Positions 8,766-17,813 of a stretch of 64,000 nucleotides of DNA are shown piece by piece. Each line of letters opens with the position of its first letter. The stretch's first letter is position 1. This stretch comes from Fusicatenibacter saccharivorans. Its GTDB lineage: Bacteria; Bacillota; Clostridia; Lachnospirales; Lachnospiraceae. The DNA lies in NCBI RefSeq assembly GCF_027667425.1, contig NZ_JAQEGR010000002.1:1-64000 (forward strand). Direction: 5' to 3'. The notes beneath the pieces were generated by a model. The model worked only from the letters and a program-made list of their open reading frames with translations. It ran no database searches and had not been told where the DNA came from. The translations under genes were made by a program, and so were the position numbers.

Positions 8766-11700
8766 ATGGATAAGAATGCGATTAAAAAATTTGCTGTCTG
8801 GGCAAGAACAGAGCTGATCGCCCGTGTTTCCCTAAAAGGCGTGGAATACGGTATCACAGAGGATAATATCGAGGCCGCCAATGCGGACAGCGTTGGCGGC
8901 AAAGTCCTCACTGCTGATGAAAAGAAACAACGTCAGGCTTTGATTGCCGAGATTAACGATAAAGGCTATAAGCAGGTCATGGAGGAGGTTGCCTACACTT
9001 GGTTCAACCGCTTCTCTGCTCTACGATTTATGGAAGTCAACGGTTACATTCCTTCCCATGTGCGTGTATTCACGGACGAGGAAAACAACTTTAAGCCGCA
9101 GATTATAACCGAAGCCATTCATCTGGATTTGGATGGATTGGATATGGAAAAGGTCTATGAACTGAAAGATGCCGAAAAGACCGAAGAACTGTATAAATAT
9201 CTGCTGATCGTGCAGTGTAACGCCTTGAATAAGATTCTGCCGGGAATGTTCCAGAAGATTGCGGACTACACCGAGCTTCTTCTGCCGGACAATCTGCTCC
9301 GTGAAGGCAGTGTCATTCAGCAGATGATCGAGTTGATACCGGAGGATGACTGGAAGGATGCTGTCCAGATCATCGGCTGGCTGTATCAGTATTATAACAG
9401 TGAGAAAAAGGATGACGTTTTCGCAGCACTGAAAAAGAATGTGAAAATCACAAAAGAAAACATCCCCGCAGCAACTCAGCTTTTCACACCAGACTGGATT
9501 GTTCGCTACATGGTAGAGAACAGTCTTGGTCGTTTATGGCTGGAGGGACATCCGGATGTGAAAGAGCAGCTTCTTCCTACCGAGGAAGAACAGTCTGCCT
9601 ATGCTGCCGGAAACCGTGATCCGGAAGATACCAAATGGCACTACTATCTGGAAGAAGCTGAGCAGGAGCCGGAAGTGCAGGCACAGCTTGCCGAGATTCG
9701 CAAGGAATACGCCGCGCTGACACCGGATCAGCTGAAAGTTATTGATCCATGTTCCGGTTCCGGTCATATTCTTGCGTATATGTTTGATGTGCTGATGAAG
9801 ATATATGAATCTTACGGTTATACCACCCGTGAAGCAGTGGCAAGCATTGTAGAGAACAATATTTATGGTCTGGATATTGATGACCGTGCAACACAGCTGG
9901 CTTACTTTGCGGTAATGATGAAAGCCCGTCAGTATGACCGACGCTTCTTCAGCCGTGGCATTCAGCCCCATGTGTATGCTATTGTAGAGAGCAATCATGT
10001 AGATGAATTTGCCGTGGACTATTTCTGCAATGGGGATGCAAAGCTCACGACAGCTATGGATACCATCATTAAAGAATTGCATGATGCAAAAGAATACGGC
10101 TCGATTCTGACCGTAACACCGCAGGATTGGTCTACACTGTATGACCGTTTTGCAGAGATTACGGAAGATATAAATATGTCCCGTGAGACGGCACTGAGAG
10201 AATTGTTGCCGTTGGTGCAGGTGGCAGAAGCACTGGCGCAGAAGTATGATGTGGTAGTGACAAATCCGCCGTATATGGGTAGCTCTGGTATGAGTATAAA
10301 GCTCTCTGATTATGTTAAAAGTGATTACCCAGATAGTAAAAGTGATTTGTTTGCTGTGTTTATTGAACGTTGCGGACAAATGACAAAGAAAAATGGCTGT
10401 CAGGCAATGATTACACAACACGCTTGGATGTTCCTTGCAAGTTATGAGAATATTAGAAAGAAAATTTCTAAAAAAGCTATTATAAATATGGCGCATTTGG
10501 GAGCTCGTGCCTTTGAAGAAATTGGTGGAGAAATTGTACAAACAACCAGCTTTGTAATAGGAAACACATTTTTGAACAATTATCTTGGTACATATTGCAG
10601 ACTTGTTGATCCGACGACACAAACTGGAAAAGAGGAACTCTTCATTAAAGGAAAAGAACGGTATATATCTAATCAACTACGATTTCAAAAGATACCAGGT
10701 GAACCGATAGCTTATTGGATTAGTGAACAGTTTGCTAATTGTTATGATAATGAGTTATTGGAGAAAGTTGCATTTTCTGATGGACAAATTTTAACTGGTA
10801 ATAATGACAAGTATTTGAAATTGTTGTGGGAAGTGAATGCTCATGATATTGAAGCAAGGAAGTGGGCGTTACACGCTAAAGGAGGTGAATTTAGGCGATG
10901 GTATGGCAATATTGATACCGTAGTAAAGTTTGATCCAATCACGATTCAGCATTATAAAAGAGATAAAATTGCACGATTCCCCAAAGATGAAATCCTTTTT
11001 AGGAGAGGAATCACATGGACCCTTGTTTCGATGAATCCTTTGTTTGGCGTAAGAGAACTTGGTAAAAATTTGACATTTAATAAAGCGGCAGCAACAATAT
11101 TGTTTAATGATGAAACTATTATAGATTATGTGTTAGGATTTTTAAATTCCAAGGTGTCACAAGCACTTTTAAGAATTATAAACCCGACAATGAATAATAA
11201 TATCAAAGATATACTCAATATGCCATTTATCAAAGATATGAATTTTTATCCGCAGGTTAAATCCTTAGTCCAATATAATATTAGTATTTCAAAGCAGGAT
11301 TGGGATGCTTTTGAAACCTCATGGGATTTTCAAAAGCATCCACTGCTTCGCAAAGTTTCTACCATTGCGGAAGCCTTTGACCAGTGGCAGACTGAATGCA
11401 ATGACCGTTTTAACCAGCTGAAAGCCAATGAGGAAAAATTGAACCGTATTTTCATCGACATTTACGGTTTACAGGATGAGCTGACACCAGAGGTTGAGGA
11501 CAAGGACGTTACTGTCCGCAAAGCTGATCTTGGCAGAGATATTCGCTCGTTCATTTCCTATGCGGTTGGCTGTATGTTCGGTCGCCACTCTCTGGATGCG
11601 GATGGTCTTGTCTATGCAGGTGGAGAATGGGATAACAGCAAATATAGTTCTTTTGCTGCGGATAAGGATAACATTATCCCGATTTGCGACGATGAATATT

Positions 11701-12236
11701 TTGAGGATGATATTGTCGGTCTATTCGTGGAGTTCGTAAAAACTGTTTACGGTGTAGATACCTTAGACGAAAACCTGAAATTCATTGCCGATGCACTGGG
11801 GGGAAAAGGTCAGCCGAAAGATGTGATTCGGAATTATTTTCTGAATGATTTTTATAAAGATCATTGTAAGATTTATCAGAAACGCCCGATTTACTGGCTA
11901 TTTGACAGCGGCAAGAAGAATGGATTTAAGGCTCTGATTTATATGCACCGCTATCAGCCGGACACCATTGCCCGTATCCGTACCGATTATGTGCATGAAC
12001 AGCAGGCTCGTTATCGTACTGCTATTGCGGATTTGGAACAGCGTATGGTCAATGCTTCCACTGGCGAGCGTGTGAAGCTGAACAAAAAGTTGAATACCTT
12101 GCAGGCGCAGGATACTGAAATCAGAATTTACGAGGAAAAGATTCATCACCTTGCCGACCAGATGATTTCCATTGATCTGGATGATGGTGTGAAGAAGAAT
12201 TATGCAATATTTGATACAGTATTAAAAAAATTATAA
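8766..12236 (+). CDS. pglX: BREX adenine-specific DNA methyltransferase PglX
   Basis: PglX methylates adenine at an asymmetric site on host DNA so that BREX distinguishes self from phage. The 1156-residue length is typical. SAM-binding motif I is DPCSGSGH (Asp at residue 327) and the catalytic motif IV is NPPY (Asn at residue 500). The C-terminal half would contain the target-recognition region. GAGGAGA precedes ATG 8766. Base use changes inside the gene: from about 10270 to 11340 (after the NPPY motif) the DNA is visibly richer in A and T than the parts on either side, suggesting the specificity region was exchanged by recombination. The frame is intact throughout. Confidence 0.94.
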   Translation: MDKNAIKKFAVWARTELIARVSLKGVEYGITEDNIEAANADSVGGKVLTADEKKQRQALIAEINDKGYKQVMEEVAYTWFNRFSALRFMEVNGYIPSHVRVFTDEENNFKPQIITEAIHLDLDGLDMEKVYELKDAEKTEELYKYLLIVQCNALNKILPGMFQKIADYTELLLPDNLLREGSVIQQMIELIPEDDWKDAVQIIGWLYQYYNSEKKDDVFAALKKNVKITKENIPAATQLFTPDWIVRYMVENSLGRLWLEGHPDVKEQLLPTEEEQSAYAAGNRDPEDTKWHYYLEEAEQEPEVQAQLAEIRKEYAALTPDQLKVIDPCSGSGHILAYMFDVLMKIYESYGYTTREAVASIVENNIYGLDIDDRATQLAYFAVMMKARQYDRRFFSRGIQPHVYAIVESNHVDEFAVDYFCNGDAKLTTAMDTIIKELHDAKEYGSILTVTPQDWSTLYDRFAEITEDINMSRETALRELLPLVQVAEALAQKYDVVVTNPPYMGSSGMSIKLSDYVKSDYPDSKSDLFAVFIERCGQMTKKNGCQAMITQHAWMFLASYENIRKKISKKAIINMAHLGARAFEEIGGEIVQTTSFVIGNTFLNNYLGTYCRLVDPTTQTGKEELFIKGKERYISNQLRFQKIPGEPIAYWISEQFANCYDNELLEKVAFSDGQILTGNNDKYLKLLWEVNAHDIEARKWALHAKGGEFRRWYGNIDTVVKFDPITIQHYKRDKIARFPKDEILFRRGITWTLVSMNPLFGVRELGKNLTFNKAAATILFNDETIIDYVLGFLNSKVSQALLRIINPTMNNNIKDILNMPFIKDMNFYPQVKSLVQYNISISKQDWDAFETSWDFQKHPLLRKVSTIAEAFDQWQTECNDRFNQLKANEEKLNRIFIDIYGLQDELTPEVEDKDVTVRKADLGRDIRSFISYAVGCMFGRHSLDADGLVYAGGEWDNSKYSSFAADKDNIIPICDDEYFEDDIVGLFVEFVKTVYGVDTLDENLKFIADALGGKGQPKDVIRNYFLNDFYKDHCKIYQKRPIYWLFDSGKKNGFKALIYMHRYQPDTIARIRTDYVHEQQARYRTAIADLEQRMVNASTGERVKLNKKLNTLQAQDTEIRIYEEKIHHLADQMISIDLDDGVKKNYAIFDTVLKKL

Positions 12237-12253
12237 ATAGGAGACGAAGAATC

Positions 12254-12580
12254 ATGAAAATTATGGTTACACTTACACAGCGTACAGGAGTTGCATATGC
12301 AACGGCAGAATATGATGGAAAGATAATTACTGTTCTGGCAGGTGGCAAAATAAGTCCGGATTTTGCAAATCATATCAGAGGTGGGAAAACCGCTAAAGCA
12401 TATCGAGACAATCCAGAGTATGTGGATAAGAATGGTAATATTCTTAAAAACTGTGAGTTTACCAGCTCTTCAACAGCGGCTCAGTTTGTGACGGGGCGAA
12501 GTACAAATGGGTATAAGGCTTGGAAAGTTGAAAAGAAACTTAGTCTTGGTCAATATTTGAAGGATAAGGGCTTGCGTTAA
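12254..12580 (+). CDS. DUF4357-domain protein embedded in BREX operon
   Basis: A 108-residue protein. The C-terminal half carries the DUF4357 pattern (FTSSSTAAQFVTGRSTNGYK, then W), seen elsewhere at the ends of restriction-related and GIY-YIG proteins and as a small stand-alone protein. The N-terminal half is a short beta-rich segment (YATAEYDGKIITVLAGGKIS). No catalytic motif is visible. It follows pglX by 17 bases with a weak ribosome site (AGGAGACGAAG) and precedes the HEPN gene by 13 bases. It is not a BREX core gene; the domain may bind nucleic acid, but that is inference. Possible roles include partner or antitoxin of the HEPN protein. Confidence 0.75.
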   Translation: MKIMVTLTQRTGVAYATAEYDGKIITVLAGGKISPDFANHIRGGKTAKAYRDNPEYVDKNGNILKNCEFTSSSTAAQFVTGRSTNGYKAWKVEKKLSLGQYLKDKGLR

Positions 12581-12593
12581 TGGGGGTGGTATT

Positions 12594-13595
12594 TTGATTG
12601 ATGTTACTGTGAAAATTACAGCGATTATAATGTATTGCGATGAAAGTATACTTAATCTTGAATTGGGAAATGGTTATACTATCGAGAAGTGCTATTATGA
12701 TGATTTCCCATTCAAATCAGAAATTGAAAATGGAAAAAATCAACTATGTATTGAGTATATAGGCTCACGTTTACATGATGAAAATGGTTCATACTTTATC
12801 TGCCTAAAAAAAGAAGATGTATTTTTGATAGATGGTCCTCAGATTGTTCCGGGTGCTGTAATCACGAATAAGACTTGCCAATGTGAAGATGAAATTGGAG
12901 CTTACCAAGAGCAAGAGGTACAATATTTGCATAAAATATTTTCGTTGTTGCGTTTATATAAAAACGGGAACATTGGATTATATCAAACATTTTTCAATTA
13001 CAGATTTAAGGTGTTGGGTTTTATAAATAATACTCAGAACCATACGAGCAAGAATAGTACCAGAAATGCTTATGATGAACGAAAATATATACTTGCAACA
13101 GAAGATGTTGAACGCTGTAATCAGTTTTTAAGAGATTATAAATTACAAATTTATTCCATGATGAAACCTATTATTGATGAGTTTGTGTGGGGATTGGAGC
13201 AGACAGATGCTCCAACTGGATTTGAACAGTATACGACAGCATTAGAAATGGCACTTTTGCCGGTAAATCAACCAGGTAAAAAACAAATGTTATCCAATCG
13301 CATTGCAGTTTTGCTTGGAAAGAATGATGCAGAAGTTGTAGGAATACATGATAAGATGCTGGACTTTTATCGTTATCGCTCAGAATCCTTACATGAAGGT
13401 GATGGAAGCAATATCTCAAAGCAAGAACTCATTGAAATGGAAAATTATGTTCGTCAGACTATTACTGCAATTATGCAGAAATCTAAATGTCAGCTCGCTA
13501 TCGACAATACGAAAACGTGGATTGATATTAAGAACGACTTGATGAATGAGCTGATTTCCAAAGTGGTAAATAAGAAAACTGCGGGTATTTTATAA
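12594..13595 (+). CDS. Apea-like HEPN-domain protein in BREX operon
   Basis: A 333-residue protein that is not a BREX core component. The C-terminal third (about residues 180-315) is helical and contains YRYRSESLHEGDG, with R262-x4-H267, the R-x4-6-H motif of HEPN RNases and the following H-E-G typical of Apea-like HEPN domains. The N-terminal 100 residues are beta-rich and unrecognised. The start is TTG 12594, after GGGGGTGG; no ATG is suitably placed. The gene is AT-rich compared with pglX and pglZ on either side, which suggests separate acquisition. By family, it could be an RNA-cleaving abortive-infection effector; this has not been shown here. It is flanked by a DUF4357 gene and an AlbA_2 gene. 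Confidence 0.68.
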   Translation: MIDVTVKITAIIMYCDESILNLELGNGYTIEKCYYDDFPFKSEIENGKNQLCIEYIGSRLHDENGSYFICLKKEDVFLIDGPQIVPGAVITNKTCQCEDEIGAYQEQEVQYLHKIFSLLRLYKNGNIGLYQTFFNYRFKVLGFINNTQNHTSKNSTRNAYDERKYILATEDVERCNQFLRDYKLQIYSMMKPIIDEFVWGLEQTDAPTGFEQYTTALEMALLPVNQPGKKQMLSNRIAVLLGKNDAEVVGIHDKMLDFYRYRSESLHEGDGSNISKQELIEMENYVRQTITAIMQKSKCQLAIDNTKTWIDIKNDLMNELISKVVNKKTAGIL

Positions 13596-13638
13596 TATGA
13601 ATGGTGGCAATAGCTGCCAAAGAGAGCGAGGTGTTACA

Positions 13639-15144
13639 ATGACTATAGAAGAAATTCTTGCAGGAGAATCGAAGGATGTGGAGTTCAAAGAGAACCTGCC
13701 GGAGAAAAGCCTCAAATATATGAAATCTGTGGTTGCCTTTGCCAATGGAACCGGCGGAAAAATCATTTTCGGAATTGCCGATAAAACCAGAGAGGTTGTT
13801 GGCTTTGACAAGGAAGATGTGTTCAAGAAAATGGATGCCATTGCCAATGCCGTATCAGACAGCTGTGAACCGGCAATTATCCCAGATATCACTTTACAGA
13901 CGGTTGATGGTAAGACTGTCATTGTGGTAGAGGTTTTTGAGGGCAGACAGCGCCCGTATTATATCAAAGCCCTTGGTAGAGATGGCGGTGTATATGTCCG
14001 TGTTGCCGGAACTACCCGCCTTGCCGATGAGTATATGGTAAAGGAGTTGTTGTTTGAGGGCAGTAACCGCTACTATGATCAGGCTTTATGTACTGGGTTA
14101 AATGTTACAGATGAAGATATTGATACCCTTTGCAAAGCTATGAAAGAGCAGGCTGTCAGAAATGCTCGGACAGAGGAACAGAAAGCATCGATTAAAGATG
14201 TAGGCAGACAGCAGTTGCGTTCCTGGGGAATTTTAATCGAGCGTGATGGAAAAGATTTTCCATCCAATGCGTTTGCAATTTTGACAGGCAACGGAGGCCT
14301 TCATGTTGCAACGCAATGTGGTGTGTTCAAAGGTACAACGAAAGCGGTATTTGTTGATCGTAGAGAATATACCGGACCGCTTTGGGAACAGATAGACGAA
14401 GCATTTCAGTTTGTCTTAAGAAATATTCATCTGGGTGCTACTATTGTGGGAATTTATCGCCAGGATGTTTATGAGATTCCACCGGATGCCATTCGTGAGT
14501 TGATTATCAATGCTATGGTACATCGTAGTTATCTGGATCATGGTACGATACAGGTAGCGGTATATGACAACCGATTGGAAATCACTTCTCCTGGGAAGCT
14601 GCCAATGGGACAAACGATGGAGCGTATGAAAGAAGGTTATTCCAAAATCAGAAATGAAGCCCTTGCCCATGCGTTTGCTTACATGAATCTGATCGAGCAT
14701 TGGGGAAGCGGTATTCCGAGAATTATTGATAAAGTGAAAGCTGCCGGACTTCGGGAGCCGGAGTTTATTGGTGGCGAAGTGGATTTGCGTATCAATATTT
14801 ATCGAGGTCAGGTTGACGGCACTGTTGACCTCAATGACCTCAATAACGCCATTAAAGTGCCGGATACTATTGATAAAATGCCAGATAGTGGCAATGAAGT
14901 GCCGGATAAAACAGAAACAGTGCCAGATACGACAAAGAAAATGCCGGATAGTGAACAGGAACAACAAATCTATAAATATGTATTGGAAAATGGCTCTATT
15001 ACTACTGCTGAAACAGTAGAGATTTTAGATGTAAAACATCGTAGAGCCAGAGCTGTCTTGCTGAATATGGTTAAGGATGGTTATTTGAGAAAAGAGGGTG
15101 CGGCACGAAGCACTATTTATGTAAAAAATACGGAAGGGAGATAA
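13639..15144 (+). CDS. AlbA_2/Schlafen-type ATP-binding regulator in BREX operon
   Basis: Residues about 10-125 form an AlbA_2 (Schlafen AAA_4) domain (VEFKENLPEKSLKYMKSVVA, FANGTGGKIIFGI). Residues about 270-385 form a GHKL-like C-terminal ATPase domain (ELIINAMVHRSY, HWGSGIPRI). A five-fold heptad repeat follows (407-441), then a winged helix at the end. Such proteins are usually annotated as putative transcriptional regulators and often sit in defence islands. ATG 13639 is chosen over the frame's first ATG at 13597 because of its fit to the domain and a GAGCGAGG ribosome site. pglZ starts six bases after its stop. It is an accessory, not core, BREX gene; its function may be regulatory or effector. 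Confidence 0.8.
   Translation: MTIEEILAGESKDVEFKENLPEKSLKYMKSVVAFANGTGGKIIFGIADKTREVVGFDKEDVFKKMDAIANAVSDSCEPAIIPDITLQTVDGKTVIVVEVFEGRQRPYYIKALGRDGGVYVRVAGTTRLADEYMVKELLFEGSNRYYDQALCTGLNVTDEDIDTLCKAMKEQAVRNARTEEQKASIKDVGRQQLRSWGILIERDGKDFPSNAFAILTGNGGLHVATQCGVFKGTTKAVFVDRREYTGPLWEQIDEAFQFVLRNIHLGATIVGIYRQDVYEIPPDAIRELIINAMVHRSYLDHGTIQVAVYDNRLEITSPGKLPMGQTMERMKEGYSKIRNEALAHAFAYMNLIEHWGSGIPRIIDKVKAAGLREPEFIGGEVDLRINIYRGQVDGTVDLNDLNNAIKVPDTIDKMPDSGNEVPDKTETVPDTTKKMPDSEQEQQIYKYVLENGSITTAETVEILDVKHRRARAVLLNMVKDGYLRKEGAARSTIYVKNTEGR
14857..14961 (+). repeat. Five tandem 21-bp repeats coding [V/M]PD heptads
   Basis: Five in-frame 21-bp units in the AlbA_2 gene encode seven-residue repeats beginning VPD, MPD, VPD, VPD, MPD. 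They link the ATPase domain to the winged helix. A repeat of this kind can change copy number by slippage in steps of seven residues without breaking the frame. Confidence 0.85.
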
Positions 15145-15150
15145 TGCAGC

Positions 15151-17793
15151 ATGGATACAGACAAAATAATACAAGATTTAAATCGCAGGTTTGCTGCACC
15201 TCTTCCTGAGTTTTATCAGCGTCGTATCATTTTCTGGTACGATGAAGATAAGGAATTTGAGGATAAATTGGATGAAGTGGTTTTGGAAAATGCAAAGGTG
15301 ATTGCGCTGACAGGAAATAATGCGTTTTCTGTAAAAAAACTGCTTTCAGTAGATGATTTGACCACAAATTATCTGGTTTACAGTCCGTGTGTCTATAACC
15401 GCCCAGATGATAACTGGCTTCTGGATGTGGAGCTTTACAGCGAAGAGTTTCGGGCGGATCTGATTTCTATTTGGATGGATGAGATGGGACTTATATCAAA
15501 TCCGGCAATGAGGAAACAGGTTAAAAATTATCGTGCTTATTTCAATGCGAAAGATCGTCGTTTGAAAGTCAGCACACAGAATAAAGTTCCGGAAACACCG
15601 GCACAGTTACACATGGCTGTCATGGCGGCAATCTGTGGATTGAAAGATGCACAGCCTAATATGATTCTCCGTAGTGTGTTCCAGGCGGGACTGGATTTGA
15701 ATAATAATACGGTTTATCAGGATTTTGTAAAATATCATGCAGACGCAGCATTTTGGGCGATGGTTCGTCAGGGATGCGGATTTGTGGAGGAGGAACCAGA
15801 CCTTGAGCGGTTAGCAATTCATCTACTTTTAACCGCGGCGACCCGTACCATGCGGCAGGAATATCTTGCCGGACTAGACAGTTTTATTTCCATACCACAT
15901 CAGGCATATTGCTATGATTTTATTTCTGAATGGCTTCATAGTGACAACATTCCGCAATTATATGATGTGGCACGTTATGTTGAGGATGAAGCTTGTCTGT
16001 ATCAGCGTTTTGAAAAGCTGACAGTAGAAGATTTGGTAGGAACAGAGTGCTTTCCGTGTATTAATGAAGTGATTCTGACAAAGATAATGACAGAGATCAG
16101 TGACCATATTATTGATGTGGATACCATTACGAATACCGTTGAAAAACGGAGAACTTGTGTATGGTATGAGCCATTTGAGAATTTTTATGACGGTATCTTA
16201 CAAGTGGCGAATATGCAAAGTTTCTTTAAGGAACATTCTGCCGGATTCCATACCGCAGAAGCGAAAAGTATCTGGAAAGAATATACTGAGAGCTACTATC
16301 AGATGGACACTTATTACCGTTTGTTCCATCTTAGTTTTCAAAAGAGTTTGGAGACTTCCAATATTCTGCTGGATGATTTGTTCAAGCATGTTGTCGATAA
16401 GGTGGAAGGACTTTATACACACTGGTTCTTAGGTGAGTTGGGCAACAACTGGTCGGATGTATGTGCGGATGAACTGGCAACTTACGGTAAAGTTCTGGAA
16501 GTACCGCAACAGGAGGATTTTTACCGTTCCCGTATCCAAACCTCAGATACGAAAGCATTTGTAATTATCTCAGATGCCATGCGTTATGAAGTGGCGGCTA
16601 CGATGGCAGATCAGCTTCAGCGAGAAACGCAAAGTAAGGTTTCTATCAGCAGTATGCAGAGCATCTTTCCTTCTACTACAAAGTTTGGTATGGCAGCTTT
16701 GTTGCCGCACAAAGAACTGACAGTAGAGGTTCGGAACGATATTTTGACGGTTTTGGCAGATGGACAGTCTACGGCAAGTACTTATAGGGATAAGGTTCTG
16801 AAAACAGAAGATTCGGCAAGCGTGGCTTTAAAGTATAATGACATCATTGCTATGAAACGAGCGGAAAGAAGTGCTTTGGTGAAAGGGATGGATGTGGTCT
16901 ATATTTACCACGATACCATAGATGAAGCCAGCCACACTTCGGATACTGCTGTTTTTGCTGCCTGTGACAAGGCGATTTCAGAATTGAAGAATCTTGTGCG
17001 TATTATCGTAAATGAATTTGGTGGAACGAATATTTTAATTACGGCAGATCATGGATTTCTTTATACATACAGTCCTTTGAAGGAAGAGGACAAAGTAGAT
17101 AAAAGAGGATTTTTTGATGTGGATGTAACAAACTCTGACATTACAAAAAAAGAAAGTATCAAGCGATGTGTAGAATATGGCAGAAGATATGCAATTATGC
17201 AGAAAGGTGTGCAACCAGATTACTTGATGCCTGTAAAATTCCTGGGCGGAAATACGGAATTTGATGGATTTGCACCGAGAGAAAGTATTCGTATCAAAAT
17301 GAATGGCGGCGGTATGAATTTTGTGCATGGTGGTATCAGTTTGCAGGAAATGGTTGTTCCAGTGATTGAGTATCATTATCTCCGCAACGATTCTATGGAA
17401 TATAAGCGAAATAAGCAGAAATATGATACTAAGCCGGTAACGGTTAATTTACTGTCCGCAAACCGTAAGATCAGCAATATGATTTTTTCGTTGAACTTCT
17501 ATCAAAAAGATGCGGTCAGTACAAATCGTGAAGCAGCAACCTATCAAGTTTATTTTACAGATGAGGACGGCAAACAGATTAGTGATATTCAGAAGATTAT
17601 TGCAGATAAGACCAGCGATAACGGTGCAGAAAGAACTTTCCGTTGTCAGTTTAATCTAAAATCTTTAAAATACAGCAATACCGCTACTTATTATCTGGTA
17701 ATTGCAGATGAACAGGGATTACAGCTGCCACAGCGGGAGCCATTCCAGATTGACATCGCCTTTGCGGTGGACGAGTTTGATTTTTTTAGTTAA
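15151..17793 (+). CDS. pglZ: BREX alkaline-phosphatase-like protein PglZ
   Basis: PglZ is the signature BREX protein, with an alkaline-phosphatase-superfamily domain. The 880-residue length fits type I. Metal-site motifs are visible: VIISDAMRYE (Asp475) and LITADHGFLY (Asp633, His634), with HDTIDEASH between them. The N-terminal half is the helical BREX-specific region and the end is a beta-rich domain. GAAGGGAGAT precedes ATG 15151. It is followed closely by brxL. Its enzymatic substrate is not established; no defect is visible in this copy. Confidence 0.94.
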   Translation: MDTDKIIQDLNRRFAAPLPEFYQRRIIFWYDEDKEFEDKLDEVVLENAKVIALTGNNAFSVKKLLSVDDLTTNYLVYSPCVYNRPDDNWLLDVELYSEEFRADLISIWMDEMGLISNPAMRKQVKNYRAYFNAKDRRLKVSTQNKVPETPAQLHMAVMAAICGLKDAQPNMILRSVFQAGLDLNNNTVYQDFVKYHADAAFWAMVRQGCGFVEEEPDLERLAIHLLLTAATRTMRQEYLAGLDSFISIPHQAYCYDFISEWLHSDNIPQLYDVARYVEDEACLYQRFEKLTVEDLVGTECFPCINEVILTKIMTEISDHIIDVDTITNTVEKRRTCVWYEPFENFYDGILQVANMQSFFKEHSAGFHTAEAKSIWKEYTESYYQMDTYYRLFHLSFQKSLETSNILLDDLFKHVVDKVEGLYTHWFLGELGNNWSDVCADELATYGKVLEVPQQEDFYRSRIQTSDTKAFVIISDAMRYEVAATMADQLQRETQSKVSISSMQSIFPSTTKFGMAALLPHKELTVEVRNDILTVLADGQSTASTYRDKVLKTEDSASVALKYNDIIAMKRAERSALVKGMDVVYIYHDTIDEASHTSDTAVFAACDKAISELKNLVRIIVNEFGGTNILITADHGFLYTYSPLKEEDKVDKRGFFDVDVTNSDITKKESIKRCVEYGRRYAIMQKGVQPDYLMPVKFLGGNTEFDGFAPRESIRIKMNGGGMNFVHGGISLQEMVVPVIEYHYLRNDSMEYKRNKQKYDTKPVTVNLLSANRKISNMIFSLNFYQKDAVSTNREAATYQVYFTDEDGKQISDIQKIIADKTSDNGAERTFRCQFNLKSLKYSNTATYYLVIADEQGLQLPQREPFQIDIAFAVDEFDFFS

Positions 17794-17813
17794 TGCCGCA
17801 GGAGGAGAGAAAG

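Noticed and set aside
9534..10676. Minus-strand frame of 380 codons opposite pglX
   Set aside because: Antisense shadow; the plus strand carries the pglX motifs DPCSGSGH and NPPY here.
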